Source: Blastobasis lacticolella (lineage: Eukaryota > Arthropoda > Insecta > Lepidoptera > Blastobasidae). From it: 64,000 bases of DNA. The position numbers were made by a program, and so were the translations under genes. The notes beneath the pieces were generated by a model. That model saw only the letters and a program-made list of their open reading frames with translations. It ran no database searches and had not been told where the DNA came from. The stretch lies in assembly GCA_905147135.1 (NCBI GenBank), contig LR990043.1, positions 18,787,584 to 18,851,583 on the forward strand. The letters are read 5' to 3'. Each line of letters begins with the position of its first letter. The first letter of the stretch is position 1. Of this stretch, positions 22,215 to 33,826 are shown piece by piece.

Positions 22215-22990
22215 CCTACCTCACCCTGCGCAATAAGTCAATGACAAGTGATAGAACATACCAACAAGGGCACAAGGCACAAGTTCGACTTGAAGTCAGC
22301 TGTCATCTATGGGCGTTGGCGTCAGCATCCTGGCTTGGTCCTTTTGCAGTACAAAAAACACGTGTTTATAGTGTCAACGATATCAATCTTACAAGTTTAT
22401 AGCATATCAAGTGGAACCACGGGTGAAACCTAATCTAGGCCTCGGGTGAAAACCAAAGCTCAACTAGAAATGTCAAAACAATACACAATTACGGCCCTCT
22501 GAACTCGAGGTATTAATTACTACATAATAAACTTGAATTTCAATAGACATTGTACCTACATAATAGAATTCCAGCCTGTTCCATGAATTCCATCTACACC
22601 GATGCGTACAATACAGATAGCAAGTGTATAGGTACGAAGTACACAGTATGATATTAACAATGTTCCATATTGTGCGAGTGCCTGTCGTACGGCGCCCGAG
22701 GGTCTCATGTCGCGTCGAACGCATTAATATTGTCGTGTACCATTCATCAGCTGTGAGTTCCTCGTATGTCGTTTGTTCTGTGACGCAGCTACTGTATTAA
22801 CGATTCTAATAGTCTATTATGATCGGTTTTCTATAAAAACGCAGTTTCCCGTAGGGGTAGGCAGAGACAACATTGTTCGTCTTGTTACGATCCTGGACAA
22901 ACCTCTCTTTCGTTACCATAAATATATTTCGTTAGTCACAATTAGCTAAGCTCTATACGGTAGAGCGTATTCGGTAATTTATCTTTCATT
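22215..22990. other. No gene seen
   Basis: Around 22843-22925 TTTCCCGTAGGGGTAGGCAG resembles a scrap of dispersed repeat. No exon evidence was found. Confidence 0.3.
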
Positions 22991-22998
22991 GATAAATA

Positions 22999-23357
22999 AA
23001 AAATAATCATCTTGGCGGTAATGTCCCGGTTGTGCTCTGGCGCACGAGGGCCCGGGGTCCGCCTGGACCATGATTCAGGATTTGGCAGGTCAATTAATTA
23101 CAATGGAGCGACTGCCATCTGACCTTCATGACCCTGCTACCTGGAGAATCTGACCAGTTTCGATCATGGTTACACATCTAGTCGCCTGAATGTGCAAGTT
23201 TCATCACGATGTTTTCCCTTACCGTAAGAGCATCGGTTAGTATTCAACTAATGTACATAACTCAGAAAATAGTCATTGGTACATGGTCGGAGCGGGATTC
23301 GAACCCGGGACCTCTGGCTTACGAGTCGGATATTCTAACCGCTCGGCCACCGACGCT
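22999..23357 (-). mobile_element. SINE-1, full-length reference copy
   Basis: Read on the minus strand it starts GCGTCGGTGGCCGAGCGGTT with box A, then a CCGACTCGTAAGCCAGAGG anticodon-like stem-loop (loop CTCGTAA, suggesting a tRNA-Thr(CGT)-like ancestor) and box B GGTTCGAATCCC. It continues through a ~270-bp unrelated body ending GCGGACCCCGGGCCCTCGTG, GCACAACCGGGACATTACCG and a T/A-rich tail. At about 360 bp it is a typical RNA polymerase III-transcribed SINE with no protein. At least 17 other copies or pieces occur in this window. Confidence 0.9.
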
Positions 23358-23904
23358 TTAGAAATAATTTAAGCTAATACATCTGTGTTAGCTATAATTC
23401 TTCTGATTCGATGTATAAACGAATGACGGCTCAGTATTTTTACAGATCTTAGATCGTTTAATATTGGACCACTGCATCTGATCCTAGATCGTAAAAATGA
23501 TCTATATGGTCCATCAAGTTGTTGGCGTTTCATTGGCAGCGCCTACATACATTCATATTAAATATATAGAAGGATAATATCAACAGTATTACCTTTCAGA
23601 CAATCACACTTCGATTCATTCAAACATTCATAATTGACTTCAAACAGACCCTGTTAAACCGAATGAGAGTACTTCGACAACATCGTCTAGCAATTTTAAC
23701 CGGGACCTGCACAGCTGGTACTAAAACCCCATAATGCCAGCCATAACAATGCAGGGAACGGCACAGATGCAGGTCCCAGGTCATTATTTTCACGCTCCGT
23801 TGAGCCTGGCGCTTGGCCGAAGCCCGATATGCTTGTAGCTAGCACTGACAAAGGTAGACTTCGTATGCCATGTTTGAATTTAGATCCAACTGTTTTCAAG
23901 TCTC

Positions 23905-24062
23905 AAGGTAACCAGAGCTCAACCTCGCTTCGCCAACGCTATTAGGAGGCACACGCAGTGAGCTCGTTGCGGTGCTTAAGTTTGAAATCCATCCAGCTAA
24001 TCGGCTGCGTGCGTTGCTTAACTTTTGTTATCGGTCTCGCAAGCACGCTAACTGGGGCCAGA
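23905..24062. repeat. Dispersed repeat 'D', copy 2
   Basis: Contains CTCAACCTCGCTTCGCCAAC, TATTAGGAGGCACACGCAGT, GAGCTCGTTGCGGTGCTTAA and TATCGGTCTCGCAAGCACGC, matching copy 1 at 4563 at both ends. Confidence 0.65.
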
Positions 24063-24064
24063 TT

Positions 24065-24780
24065 GAGTTCATTCAATACAATTGAATGAGATACTTATTC
24101 AGTATTAGGGTGACATTTTCTTGCTAGAAAAACTCTGTATGACACTTGCCATTAAAATAGGTTTATGCTATTCTCCTCTAGTGGACATAACACGACCTAG
24201 CTTGTTTTAATATCTCTATACTCAGCACAAGAGCTGACTTAATTAATATCCTTATTTAGTCTCCGAGTGAGTTTCCATGGAAAAATACGCTGAGAGCTGT
24301 ATATTAGAAATCTTATGAAATCCACACGACATTATTGGGCGCACTCATATATTTAGCGTCGAGACGGTCGTGCGTAAAGCCATTTTCCCTTATCAACACG
24401 GATATTAACTTTTTATAAGTCATATAGGTATATCCGGAGGTACTTATGAGCGTTTGGGGATATTATGTTGTGATCCTGTTTATTAGGAATAGTAGCGTCG
24501 AATGGAAGACGAAGATTAGTTTAATATTAATCTATGGCTTTTGGTCGACCTCTTCGGTATATTTTAATAAAGTACTTAAATTTTCATTACACTTACGTAC
24601 ATTATTATTACTTTTTTTTTATATCAGCCTCTACCTAATGGCTTTTTATAAATATTATTTAAGTGTTTAATAAATGTGTATGTGTCACTCATGCAGACTT
24701 ACGTTAATTATGTTCAGTTGAAACATATTTAGAAGATTACCTGGAAACAAATACATTATTCATTAGTCATAAGAAAATAA
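24065..24780. other. No gene seen
   Basis: AT-rich. An ATG-initiated 74-codon + frame (24446-24670) is strongly hydrophobic, but its composition is what AT-rich DNA gives by chance, and it has no flanking splice or repeat signal. Confidence 0.3.
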
Positions 24781-24786
24781 TATAAT

Positions 24787-25233
24787 CGTCTCATGTCGCG
24801 GTTGTGCTCTCGCGCACGAGGGCCCGGGGTCCGCCTTGACAATTATAAAAAAAACATTTTGGCGTTAATGTCCCGCTTGTGCTCTCGCGCACGAGGGCCT
24901 GGGGTCCGCCTTGACCATGATCCAGGATGTGGCAGGTCAGGTAATTACAGTGGAGCGACTGCCATCTGACCTCCATGACCCTGCTACCAGGAGAACCTGA
25001 CCAGATTGGATTATGGTTATACATCCAGTCGCCTGAATGTGTAAGTTTCATAACGATGTTTTCCCTCACCGTAAGAGTATCGGTTAGTATTCAACTAATG
25101 TGCATAACTAGAAAACAGTCATTGGTACATGGCCGGTGCGGGATTTGAACCCGGGACCTCTGGCTTACGAGTTGCATACTCTAACCGCTCGGCCACGCTC
25201 CGACAATTATCCAGGAGTAATTATAGTGGAGCG
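24787..25233 (-). mobile_element. SINE-1, outer copy split by another SINE-1
   Basis: The 3' end lies at 24787-24840 (GTTGTGCTCTCGCGCACGAG, GGTCCGCCTTGAC). The next part of the same element resumes at 25202 (AATTATCCAGGA, GTAATTATAGTGGAGCGAC). Between them sits a complete second copy. GACAATTAT occurs at both junctions. Confidence 0.85.
24847..25201 (-). mobile_element. SINE-1, inner full-length copy
   Basis: The head (TTTGAACCCGGGACCTCTGG, CCGCTCGGCCACGCTCC) is at the high end and the 3' end (TTTTGGCGTTAATGTCCCGC) at the low end beside an A-run. It is flanked by GACAATTAT at 24838-24846 and 25202-25210, a 9-bp target site duplication. Confidence 0.9.
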
Positions 25234-25532
25234 ACAAGTAATAAGAAAATATAAAGGAATATTTTGTGGCACGATTTTATATAGGTACTAAAAGATCAAG
25301 CCTGTATCAGTTCTTAAACATTGCGAAATGGTTTATTGCATGTGAGCGTATTCTTCGAACAATCTGGACACCTTACAAGCGAGGGAAAATATTGTTTCTA
25401 AACAAGCATACTTGGACGAGTGAAATATGTTTTTCTTCAATTCTATGATTCTCTAAATATACTACAAACACTGATCTCAATTTTAAAATTACAAAAATCC
25501 ACGTACTTAAATTGGACGTCATATCAAATCAT

Positions 25533-25740
25533 AATCGCTGCCTCCCGCCGTCTATCCCTGTATATGTATGTATATTCAGATCTTTTAAACTAATTTTAAA
25601 CGGATTTAATTACGTTTTTCAACAATAGATACAGTGGTTTAAGAAAAAGGCTTTATAAGCAAGAGAAAAAGGGTAGGTAGGGGTTAAGTAGTTGTATGTA
25701 GGACGCCACGCGAACGAATTCGCGCCGGGTCCACTAGTTT
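25533..25740 (-). mobile_element. Lepidopteran 'CGACTTCGTTCGCGT' repeat
   Basis: Reverse orientation copy: CCTCCCGCCGTCTATCCCTG, CAACAATAGATACAGTGGTT, GAAAAAGGGTAGGTAGGGGT, ATTCGCGCCGGGTCCACTAG. Non-coding. Confidence 0.7.
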
Positions 25741-26389
25741 TAACATTTGGTGTTCAATAAACATTAAACCCTATACATTCAGTCTGCATGCAGACAAATG
25801 GTGACAAATAACGAATGTATTACAATATTTATGATGATGTAGCACGAATCTGGTGAGAGCGACGGGATATTCCGCAACTTGTTAACCAGAAAGGTGAATA
25901 ATTTACTAACTGAGAAAGACCCTTTTCATTCGCGAATTACCACTCACGTATAAATGATAGAGTTAATCCTACCTCTAACAGGTTTGGTCTCTTTCTAACT
26001 CATAACCTTTTACATGAAAGTGAGAAAGACAACATTTTGAACAGATATTTTCAGTCACTGCTTTGTGAATTAGGTTCTAACTTCAGAGTTAACTGAAAGC
26101 ATTCTTTGTGTTCTCATTGATTTCACATGAAAAGGCTTCTCTTCTGGTAGGTAAACTTGATTTCTGATATAAGCTGAACCTGATCTCTGTTTAGTAACAT
26201 AGACATAGTTGTCAGATTGAAAGAGGAATTTAAAATAATTACACTCGATTTGTAGAGGTACAACGCCGCCAAGCGTTCATTCAAAAATAACTTAATGATA
26301 TATTTATGTTATTTAGGTTAAATAAACAATTTATAGAGGCGACTGGGCCCTTATGTAGAGGAAGTGGTCTATGGCCAAATAATGATATC

Positions 26390-26950
26390 GGTATACCATT
26401 TATGTTTAGCACCCTCAAATAGAAGGGCATCAAAATAGAAGTGGCAGTTCTGAAAAAACAAATTAAAAGATATTTACCCACCACGTTTTTTGTATAGGAA
26501 GTGCCCTAAATTCGTTCTCAGCAGTTTCGAGAAAAGTGCATGTCTTTTGTCAAGTGCTGTATACTTTGAACAGAGAGATTGGAAAGTTAGCTACCCTTAT
26601 TAGACTGGTAAGAAGGTAGCTAACTTTCCAATCTCTTTGACTTTGAATAAGCAGCAACATGGTTACGGAGTAAAGGTTAAGCACCCTGATCTATCATCAT
26701 ACGCTGCACGACATCAAAATCGGCCCCGGCAGTTTCGAAAAAAGTGCATTTCTTTGAGCTAGCAGCGATATGGTTACGGAGTATAAGTTAGGCACCCTCA
26801 ACTATCTTCATACGCTGCACGACATCAAAATCGTTCTCGAAAATCGGTCGAGAAAAAAGCACTCATTTTGTCACATTTGTATTATTGTGTATGGCAAGGA
26901 TTTTGATATGCTGTTGTACAGGAATGTAGGCACCCTTACGTCATGACCGT
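26390..26950. repeat. Diverged tandem repeat, ~115-130 bp unit
   Basis: The unit ATGGTTACGGAGTA--GTTA, GCACCCT--TCTATC-TCAT, ACGCTGCACGACATCAAAAT, CGGCAGTTTCGAAAAAAGTG occurs twice clearly (26659-26755 and 26770-26870). Decayed partial units lie upstream (26405-26570) and downstream (to ~26950). A 69-bp palindromic element interrupts it at 26571. Confidence 0.65.
26571..26639. mobile_element. 69-bp hAT-like palindromic MITE with 8-bp TSD
   Basis: The element starts CAGAGAGATTGG and ends CCAATCTCTTTG. The arms 26574-26595 and 26615-26636 are perfect complements over 22 bp, with further pairing toward the loop. It is flanked by the 8-bp direct repeat ACTTTGAA (26563-26570 and 26640-26647). CAGAG-type ends with an 8-bp duplication are the hallmark of hAT elements. 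It is too short for any protein. Confidence 0.85.
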
Positions 26951-29900
26951 AATGCTGTTCGTTCATATGTCCAGTCTCTGCCAAAAACAAAAAAAATATA
27001 TCAACCAAAATTAGGCCTCTCACAAGCGGTGCCCATGCAAACGTATCTACCTACATGATTTCTGCACGATTTATCCCAAATGTATATGGCATTTACGTGG
27101 TACCAACATAATAACTAATACCATACGGTGTCAGCTTCAGTTAATTAGCCTGTATCATACACATGACCGATCATTAGCCAATATCTCAGGTTTCAAGGTC
27201 CGAATGAAATCTACTGAGCTAACGGATATATTGTAATAAATACCTAACGGGTTTTATTTAACGATACCTTTTCCGTGAGAGTTTCCAAATATCCTTTTTA
27301 ACTCCTTTTTAAATGCCTTATTCCTTTTTAAGTGCTCACTCGTATTTAGGTGTAGAAATCGATTTGAGCGTGGGATAATCTAGAAATGTGTTCCATTTTT
27401 ATAAAGACTCTAATATTATTTTTATAGATATGAAGGCTGTAGAAGTTCCCGGATTTCAGTCAGCTTCGAACTTGCCACGATACTATAAATTATAGGACCC
27501 CTGACTCGTAGGAGCTTGCCTTTTATGCTAAAAAATGCCAATAAAATATTTGCGTGGTACAAGTTAATGACTGAAGAAGATGAAATATGAGATGTCATTA
27601 TCTCATATTTTAAAAGTATATTATTGTCCGGCTTTCCTACTTTTGTATACGAGTAGCCCAATATCTCGACGCAGTGGCATGCATAGTGGTCACGGGACGA
27701 CTGCGAACTGGTAAACAAAGGTACGCGGTAGGAAATCCAGAACATACTTTTAAAGTGATAATTACTGCGATAGTTTAAAACATTATGTTTTATCACGATA
27801 AATCGCTGTAAATAACAAAATAAAAAATTAAATAAAAAACTGTTACTAAGAAAAAGAAGAAAAATAAATGGCCAGAAATACCCTTTATCCAGAGATTTGG
27901 ATTTTAAAACGACAACGAGCAAATAAATAAAAGAAAATGTTACTGTTGGAGCTGCAGCATAAATAAAATGCGACTGCTGGTCAAAAATCCTACACAACGT
28001 TTTTTTGGCGATTTAATTGTCAGCAGCCCCAACTCCAACTCTTGGTTCACTGCATTTTTTTTCCATTTTTTGGTAATATTCTCCAATTATCCGATGTTAT
28101 ATAAAATAGCGGTCACTTTTTCCATTTTGTAGTCAAGCTCTCACATAAAAATGTTATATTTGCTAAGGTTTTAAATTTTATGCTGGGTGTATGTTTTAAT
28201 AAAGTGCAAAAATTCTAGGCCAAATAGGTCCTAAGTTTATTCAGTAAAGACTACCTATACAAACTAGTTATTTGAGAATCTCCATGAAAGTATTGTTATT
28301 TTACTTAACAAAGAACCTTTTCAGCGATCCATTCTCTTTCACATGGCCCACAGGTCTTGGGGAAAGTGATCCCTGTGGATTACGAAGCTCAAATAACGCA
28401 AGGAAAAGATTTATGTGAAGGAAGAAATAGGATTTATACTTACGAGTACCTGCCTGTTTGTACTCTCCGAAGCACAGGATATGTAGTATAACTACATCTC
28501 TCGAATTCTTTGCTTTAAGGTTTTATCCATAGGTATATCTCTATATAGTCGAGTCGTAGGGGGCCGTGGGGCTCGTGACAGATCCAAAGATTCCTCGGAG
28601 GTTAAAATGCTGCAGTCCATTTTCCGGTCTACTCAGCAACATTACCATGATGTTTCACTGTGCCCGCGAACGTACAGGGTTCCCACACGGGGTACCATAT
28701 GGATAGTTATACAAATACATAACGAATGGAAATAGATACACCAGTAGAGGCCGACCAAAGACACGAAATGGACTGTTTTAAAATAAGTTTCTGCCATCGG
28801 GCCAGCGCCCTCATCTCATAAATATTTTGGCTTTTGTTACACTAGAGATAATTCTAAAGCATTTTGAATATTACAACAGGTTCGTCAGATTGACTGCTTT
28901 TAGGTTCATCCATAAACATTTATTTACCCTTTCCAGGCATTAGACTTAAAATTTAGCTCTTAAGTTCAAAGAGGTTTCATGAAAATGTAATAGATTTTTA
29001 TAGGGCCTTAAAGCTACCAATTCCGAACAGACTACCAATCTATACATATATTATATCGCCTATATCTAATGTCTACCTAACACTTGATCGTAAAGTACTT
29101 ATTAAACATCGATTTTTAACTCATATCGTAGAGTGCAGACTATAAAAAATAATATTATCTTAGATCTTATTAACCTTAAAAAACATAAATATCTAAAATA
29201 CACGCTTAACCAGGTAAAATAGGCAGATACGTTCCGTATGTGCATAGTAGAGCTGCATTACATACGGCCTTAGCCATTTCTTTCTCTAAAACGTTCTTCA
29301 TGAACTGCCATTTCGCACCGTGACGCTCATTAAAACCTATCGCATGGAGGAACTTACACAAGAAATAATTCTAAGATACCTTAGACACTCCGTCTGGGAT
29401 ATTTAATAACGCCCGTATATAGCTTAGCTGTAAATCTCCATCCACATGTGAACCGTTATCGACTTCGCCCTCTCGAGATTCAAGACGTTAATATACTGAC
29501 GGGATCGTGAGTTGTTGATCTGCACGGCTCCAATGGGATTCAGCTCAAGCTGTTGGTTTAATTTGAAGACATTGTTGGTTCATTCACGTATCATATGTTC
29601 AACCAGAAATGGCACGCATATATTATGCACATTAACCTTTAGTTTAGTTTTTGTGTATTTTTTATGTGTATATATATACTTGTTACTATATTTTTGTATT
29701 ATATAATATTGTAAATATCTCTTTTAATGTAAATAAATTACCTTTAATGTAGGTGCAAAAACTTTAATTGATTTAACATTTCTTTTAAAGAGTAAAAGCA
29801 TTTGTCAAGAAGGCACCCTGCCCTTTTTTAAAAGGAAGACTTCTTAATTAATATGTTTTTAACTGACTTCAAAAAAGGTGGAGGTTCTCAATTTATTGGA

Positions 29901-30430
29901 ATCTTTTCTTTTTTTAAGTACTTTCCCCGATTACTCGAAAACGCCTTAAACTGATTAAACAATTTTTTTTGTGTTAAGGGGTTTATACTTCCTAGGTGGT
30001 CCCATGGTCATCAGGTTAGGATCTGATGATGGGATCCTGGAGAAAGTCTTCTGAGGGTCTGGGGATCTTGATTTTTTTCTTTATTGTCTTTTATCTGGTT
30101 TTTATTAGTCTTAGGATTGGGCGGAATCAGGGTTACTAAACAAATACTTACGTTACTATATTTTTCCGAACAATTCCGTACCCTAACGGAGAATGACATA
30201 TTCATATAAAATATGCACATTTGATTAACAGACACACTAGCTTAACGACATCGAAATAAAATTCCACAATATGTTGGAAAGTTTTTAAACAATTTTCAGT
30301 TTTAATATTGCAACCAATAAACACCTGAAAGGGCGACACCCGTAAATAACGGTCGCAATAAAAGCGTTGAGCTTTTGTATTCGTTAAACGGTGAGTTGTG
30401 ATAGCAAAGTTATATCGTCTGTAACAAGAA
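26951..30430. other. Long quiet AT-rich stretch
   Basis: No repeat family of this window and no splice-bounded exon was found over 3.4 kb. It contains the longest open frame in the window (27422-27997, minus, 191 codons), discussed under findings. That frame has no ATG in its first half. The segment could be an intron or intergenic sequence. Confidence 0.35.
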
Positions 30431-30439
30431 AAAACTTTT

Positions 30440-30538
30440 TTTTTATGTTTTACACCATACAAACAGCCAAGCGTGCTACCTGATGGTAAGTGGTCACTGG
30501 TGCCTAAGGACGTCACCAACACCAGGGGCGCCGTCAAA
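30440..30538 (-). mobile_element. CR1/jockey-like LINE 3' end
   Basis: TTTTTTTATGTTTTACACCATA, CTACCTGATGGTAAGTGGTC and CACCAACACCAGGGGCG are the reverse complement of the 3' UTR and A-tail seen at 37450-37555. Confidence 0.7.
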
Positions 30539-30559
30539 GCGTTAAAATAATAATTTTTG

Positions 30560-31032
30560 CGTTAGATAGATAGATAGATATATCCGGGCCATTTCCGCAT
30601 TCGGGCGTTTTGCGTGGATATGGTATACTCCAAGATACCCTATTGTTCCTGCCATCCCAACTCCTCCAGGAAACGCAGCAATCCTTTCAGCTTTGCAAAC
30701 GTCTCTGGAGGGTTTGTGGTTGTCCGAGATGCTCATGCCTGTATGTTGTCACCCCCTCGCATGTCCGCAGGATATGTGCTGCTGTCTCCTCCTCCCTCAG
30801 GCAGGCTCTGCACAATGGGCTGTCGGTGAGACCTATGGTGAAGAGGTGTTTATTAAATGGACCGTGTCCCGTTAAAGCTCCGGTTACCAGACGGAGTTGC
30901 TTTTTGGTTAGTTTTAAAAGCCTTTCTGAAAGGGGAGGGTTAATTTTCGGTAGAGCCTCCTTGGCTTGTCTGCATCCCTCTAGTGATGACCAGAGTTGGT
31001 TATGTTTTACCTTGATTCTATCCATCAGGTGT
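30560..31032 (-). mobile_element. R1/I-type LINE, ORF2 C-terminal fragment
   Basis: The minus strand encodes SERLLKLTKKQLRLVTGALT, GHGPFNKHLFTIGLTDSP and CRACLREEETAAHILRTC. This is the post-RT region with the C-x2-C...H-x4-C knuckle of I/R1-type retrotransposons. A frame change then leads to KLKGLLRFLEELGWQEQ, a stop, and a tail of GATA repeats (30567-30584). The catalytic RT and endonuclease are absent. The same end occurs at 44655-44840 on the plus strand. Confidence 0.8.
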
Positions 31033-31358
31033 TTTAATTTTGGCGTTAATGTCCCGGTTGTGTTCTCCCGCACGAGGGCCCGGGGTGCGCCTTGATCATG
31101 GTGCAGGATTTGGCAGATCAAGTAATTATAGTGGAGCGTCTGCCATCTGACCTCCGTTACTCTGCTACCAGGAGAACCTGACCAGATTGGATCATGGTTC
31201 CACATTCAGTCACCTGAATTATCAGGTTACATCACGATGTTTTCTCTCACCGTAAGAGCATTGGTTAGCATTCAACTAATGTACATAACCCCAAAAAGGG
31301 TTACTAGTACATGGCCGCAGTGTAATTCGAACTCGGTACCTCGCGCTTACGGGTCAGA
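31033..31358 (-). mobile_element. SINE-1, nearly full length
   Basis: Carries TTTTGGCGTTAATGTCCCGG at its 3' end and a degenerate box B (TAATTCGAACTCGGTACCTC) near 31325. It abuts the LINE fragment on its left, so a frame running from SINE into LINE there is only read-through. Confidence 0.85.
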
Positions 31359-31460
31359 ACCTTTCAAACCGGAACAAAATGACGAAAATATTTCCGCTTG
31401 GCAGGAGGAATAGCTATTGGGGCACCCAAATAGGCGGACTCCTCAGACTTAACGAAATCC
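31359..31460 (+). mobile_element. LINE 3' region fragment
   Basis: CCTTTCAAACCGGAACAAAA, CGCTTGGCAGGAGGAATAG and AATAGGCGGACTCCTCAGAC match the repeats at 9150-9300 and 12985-13130. Confidence 0.5.
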
Positions 31461-32620
31461 AACCTACTTACTTACTTCCCAGTACTTTGCGTGAAGCAGC
31501 CCGGTCAGTCAATACCTACGCCTTCAGTGGAAAAAAAAAAGTTAAGCATCTGCCAGGATCTTTTAATCTTTTAATGAAGAGCTTAGAGAATGGATATTTC
31601 CGTCTTTTTAATATCTTGAGTTGATTGGTCGTTAATGAACTCGACGTATTAATTTTTTATCGTTAAGAGATCCACAAATTATAAAAAAGAAGATACGAGT
31701 TTTGAAGTATCTATATTTAAATTTGTGCAGAGTGGAGATCGTTCAGTGCTACAATTTTATTAAGGTACTCTTTACTGTATGAATGTGTTACATTATATTA
31801 TATTTTAGTTATAATCTAATGTATTATTTTTTGAAATTTATAATAGGTAATTAATATTGCAAAATTGTTTTACCATTTTGGAACGAAATGTATAATATTC
31901 TTAAACGTTTACTTATTGACGTTAGTTGGATTAATCGATGTTCAACACATTCGCTTTTCCACCTATTCGCGATTCTATTTCTTCCCACACGGTTAAGATG
32001 AAACATGACTTAGATTTTAAGCTAGACTCTAGCTACCAAACTGTAAAACTATCAAAATCATTTTAGAGGTTTTTGCGTGATCTGCACTCAGACAGACAAA
32101 CATTCAGGAAAAGGCATAGAAGTCTTTGGAAAAAGGTCATTTGAACATTCAATTGTGGAAAGCTATTTCATCCGTCAAGAAGTTAACAATATATTTGCAC
32201 ATTATAATGACTGCGTAATGTTGTTGTAAGTCAAGAATTTAACCAGTACATTGGTTTCCAATACACCAGAGGCGACACCGAGCAAATCGGAAAACCGTTC
32301 CCTTTAGGCGTACTTCCCTGCTCTTCCTATGACAAATCGAATTGACGTCGACATCCCCCGTCGTAGAACTCAATAATCTCACAATCCATCTTAGAGTGAC
32401 GGCCCATGTCAGGGCATTAACCATCAACTGTCTCTGGAGGGTTTTTCGATAACGGCCCAGCTCTCGCCGTGGGTAATTTATGGCTGGTGTAAGGTGTTTA
32501 CGCGTCGTAAAGAGGCCGGTGCCGGCATGATTCTTCTGGAACTTCTAGTCTTGGTGGCGATAAAACTTACTTTGCTACGTGAGTGATACGTTCGGAGCTG
32601 ATGGTTGGTTTTTTCCGTAT
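31461..32620. other. No gene seen
   Basis: AT-rich, then a more GC-rich block at 32250-32540 whose minus-strand frame (32239-32427) lacks splice support. The block is probably an unclassified repeat. Confidence 0.3.
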
Positions 32621-32624
32621 TTAA

Positions 32625-32905
32625 ACGCTACGACCTGAGTTGTTCAGTTGGTTAACTTGCCGGTCTGTCACGCAGAGGTCCCGGGTTCGATTCCTCGTCG
32701 GACAGAAAATGTAATGATGAATTTTAATTTCTGTTACGGGTTTGTGTGTTATATGTACCTATAATAAGTATGTATTTAAAAAATATAAGTAATTTATCAG
32801 TTTTCTGGCACCCATAACACAACAATATCGCACAAGCTTTGCTCACTTTGGGGCTAGATGGCGCTGTGTGAATTGTCTAAGCATATTTATTTATTTTGTT
32901 TTACT
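32625..32905 (+). mobile_element. SINE-2, full length
   Basis: Head GACCTGAGTTGTTCAGTTGG, GGTCTGTCACGCAGAGGTCC (GTC in the anticodon position) and box B GGTTCGATTCC. Body TGATGAATTTTAATTTCTGT and GGGGCTAGATGGCGCTGTGT. A TATTTATTTATTT-like tail. The ancestor resembles tRNA-Asp(GTC) or tRNA-Gly(GCC). Confidence 0.88.
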
Positions 32906-33373
32906 GATTATACCTACTATTGATGTGTCGCTCGGAAAGTGGATGAAAAAAAAACAATCCGACCGAACACAATTTAGCATAATAATGTTTTATAAAGTAA
33001 ATTACTTGACCGACTTTAATAAGCTTTCTATAAAAACATAGTGCTTCTAAATCGGTCTCCCCATGTGGGAGTTACGATGCACAGACAAATACATACCTAC
33101 AGTCTACACTGAAATTAAAAACATTTCTTAGAAGCTACATATTTTCCGAGTGCTTAGAGGTATTTATGTCCCGGAATAGTAACACGATGTCGTGAGATCA
33201 ATGTTGAATTGATGCCACTATGAAGCCACAGACAGTGCCGACCGCGTCTCTTAGTTTTGGTCTGGAAAAATATAATTTTTTAATCATATATATTATTAAA
33301 CCTATTTTATCATTGACTCGATAAGAAGAAGAATGTAGAGTTCCGGTTTCCGGTTCAAGAGGTGAACACTAAA

Positions 33374-33556
33374 TCGATGCTCCGGTCAGAGTGTCAGGTG
33401 TCTTAATTTGTAAGCGTGATCCAATCTGGTCAGGTTCCTCTGTCAACAAACATAAGAAGAGATGCTCCGGTTAGAGGAAGCCTCGCGAGGAAACATGCAT
33501 ATTCAGGCGACTGAATGTGCAAGTGTGATCAAATCTGGTCAGGTTCGTCTGTACAA
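33374..33556 (+). mobile_element. SINE-1 middle part, internally duplicated
   Basis: GATGCTCCGGT-AGA and GTGATC-AATCTGGTCAGGTTC-TCTGT each occur twice about 90 bp apart. GCATATTCAGGCGACTGAAT is the SINE-1 mid-body. No head and no 3' end are present. Confidence 0.65.
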
Positions 33557-33617
33557 CCATAAAATGTCTTTTTTTATTACTTACTTCGGTATTCGCATTT
33601 CGACACAGTAACATAGT

Positions 33618-33826
33618 ATAAAACAAAGTAGCTTCCCGCCGTCTGTCCCTATGTATCTATGAACGTTGAGACATTTTAATTTATACTACGCAACGAATGC
33701 GGTTTTTAACAATAGATAGAGTGATTCAAGAGGATGGTTTATAATCAAGAAAAAAAGGGTAGGTAGGGGTAAACTACGAGTATATGTACGTAAACGAAGT
33801 CGCGTCGGGTCCTCTAGTAAAACATA
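33618..33826 (-). mobile_element. Lepidopteran 'CGACTTCGTTCGCGT' repeat
   Basis: ATAAAACAAAGTAGCTTCCC, GCCGTCTGTCCCTATGTATC, AACAATAGATAGAGTGATTC, GAAGTCGCGTCGGGTCCTCT. Same length and layout as the copies at 25.5 and 47.9 kb. Confidence 0.7.

Noticed and set aside
23280..23357. Minus-strand tRNA-Thr-like sequence
   Set aside because: It is the head of SINE-1. The acceptor stem is not paired and the SINE body follows directly.
24446..24670. ATG-initiated 74-codon hydrophobic frame
   Set aside because: Composition matches random AT-rich DNA (Leu, Phe, Tyr, Ile). No motif, repeat or splice support.
30687..31205. 172-codon minus-strand frame
   Set aside because: It is a chance fusion of SINE-1 sequence with an R1/I-type LINE C-terminal fragment. 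Annotated as the two elements instead.
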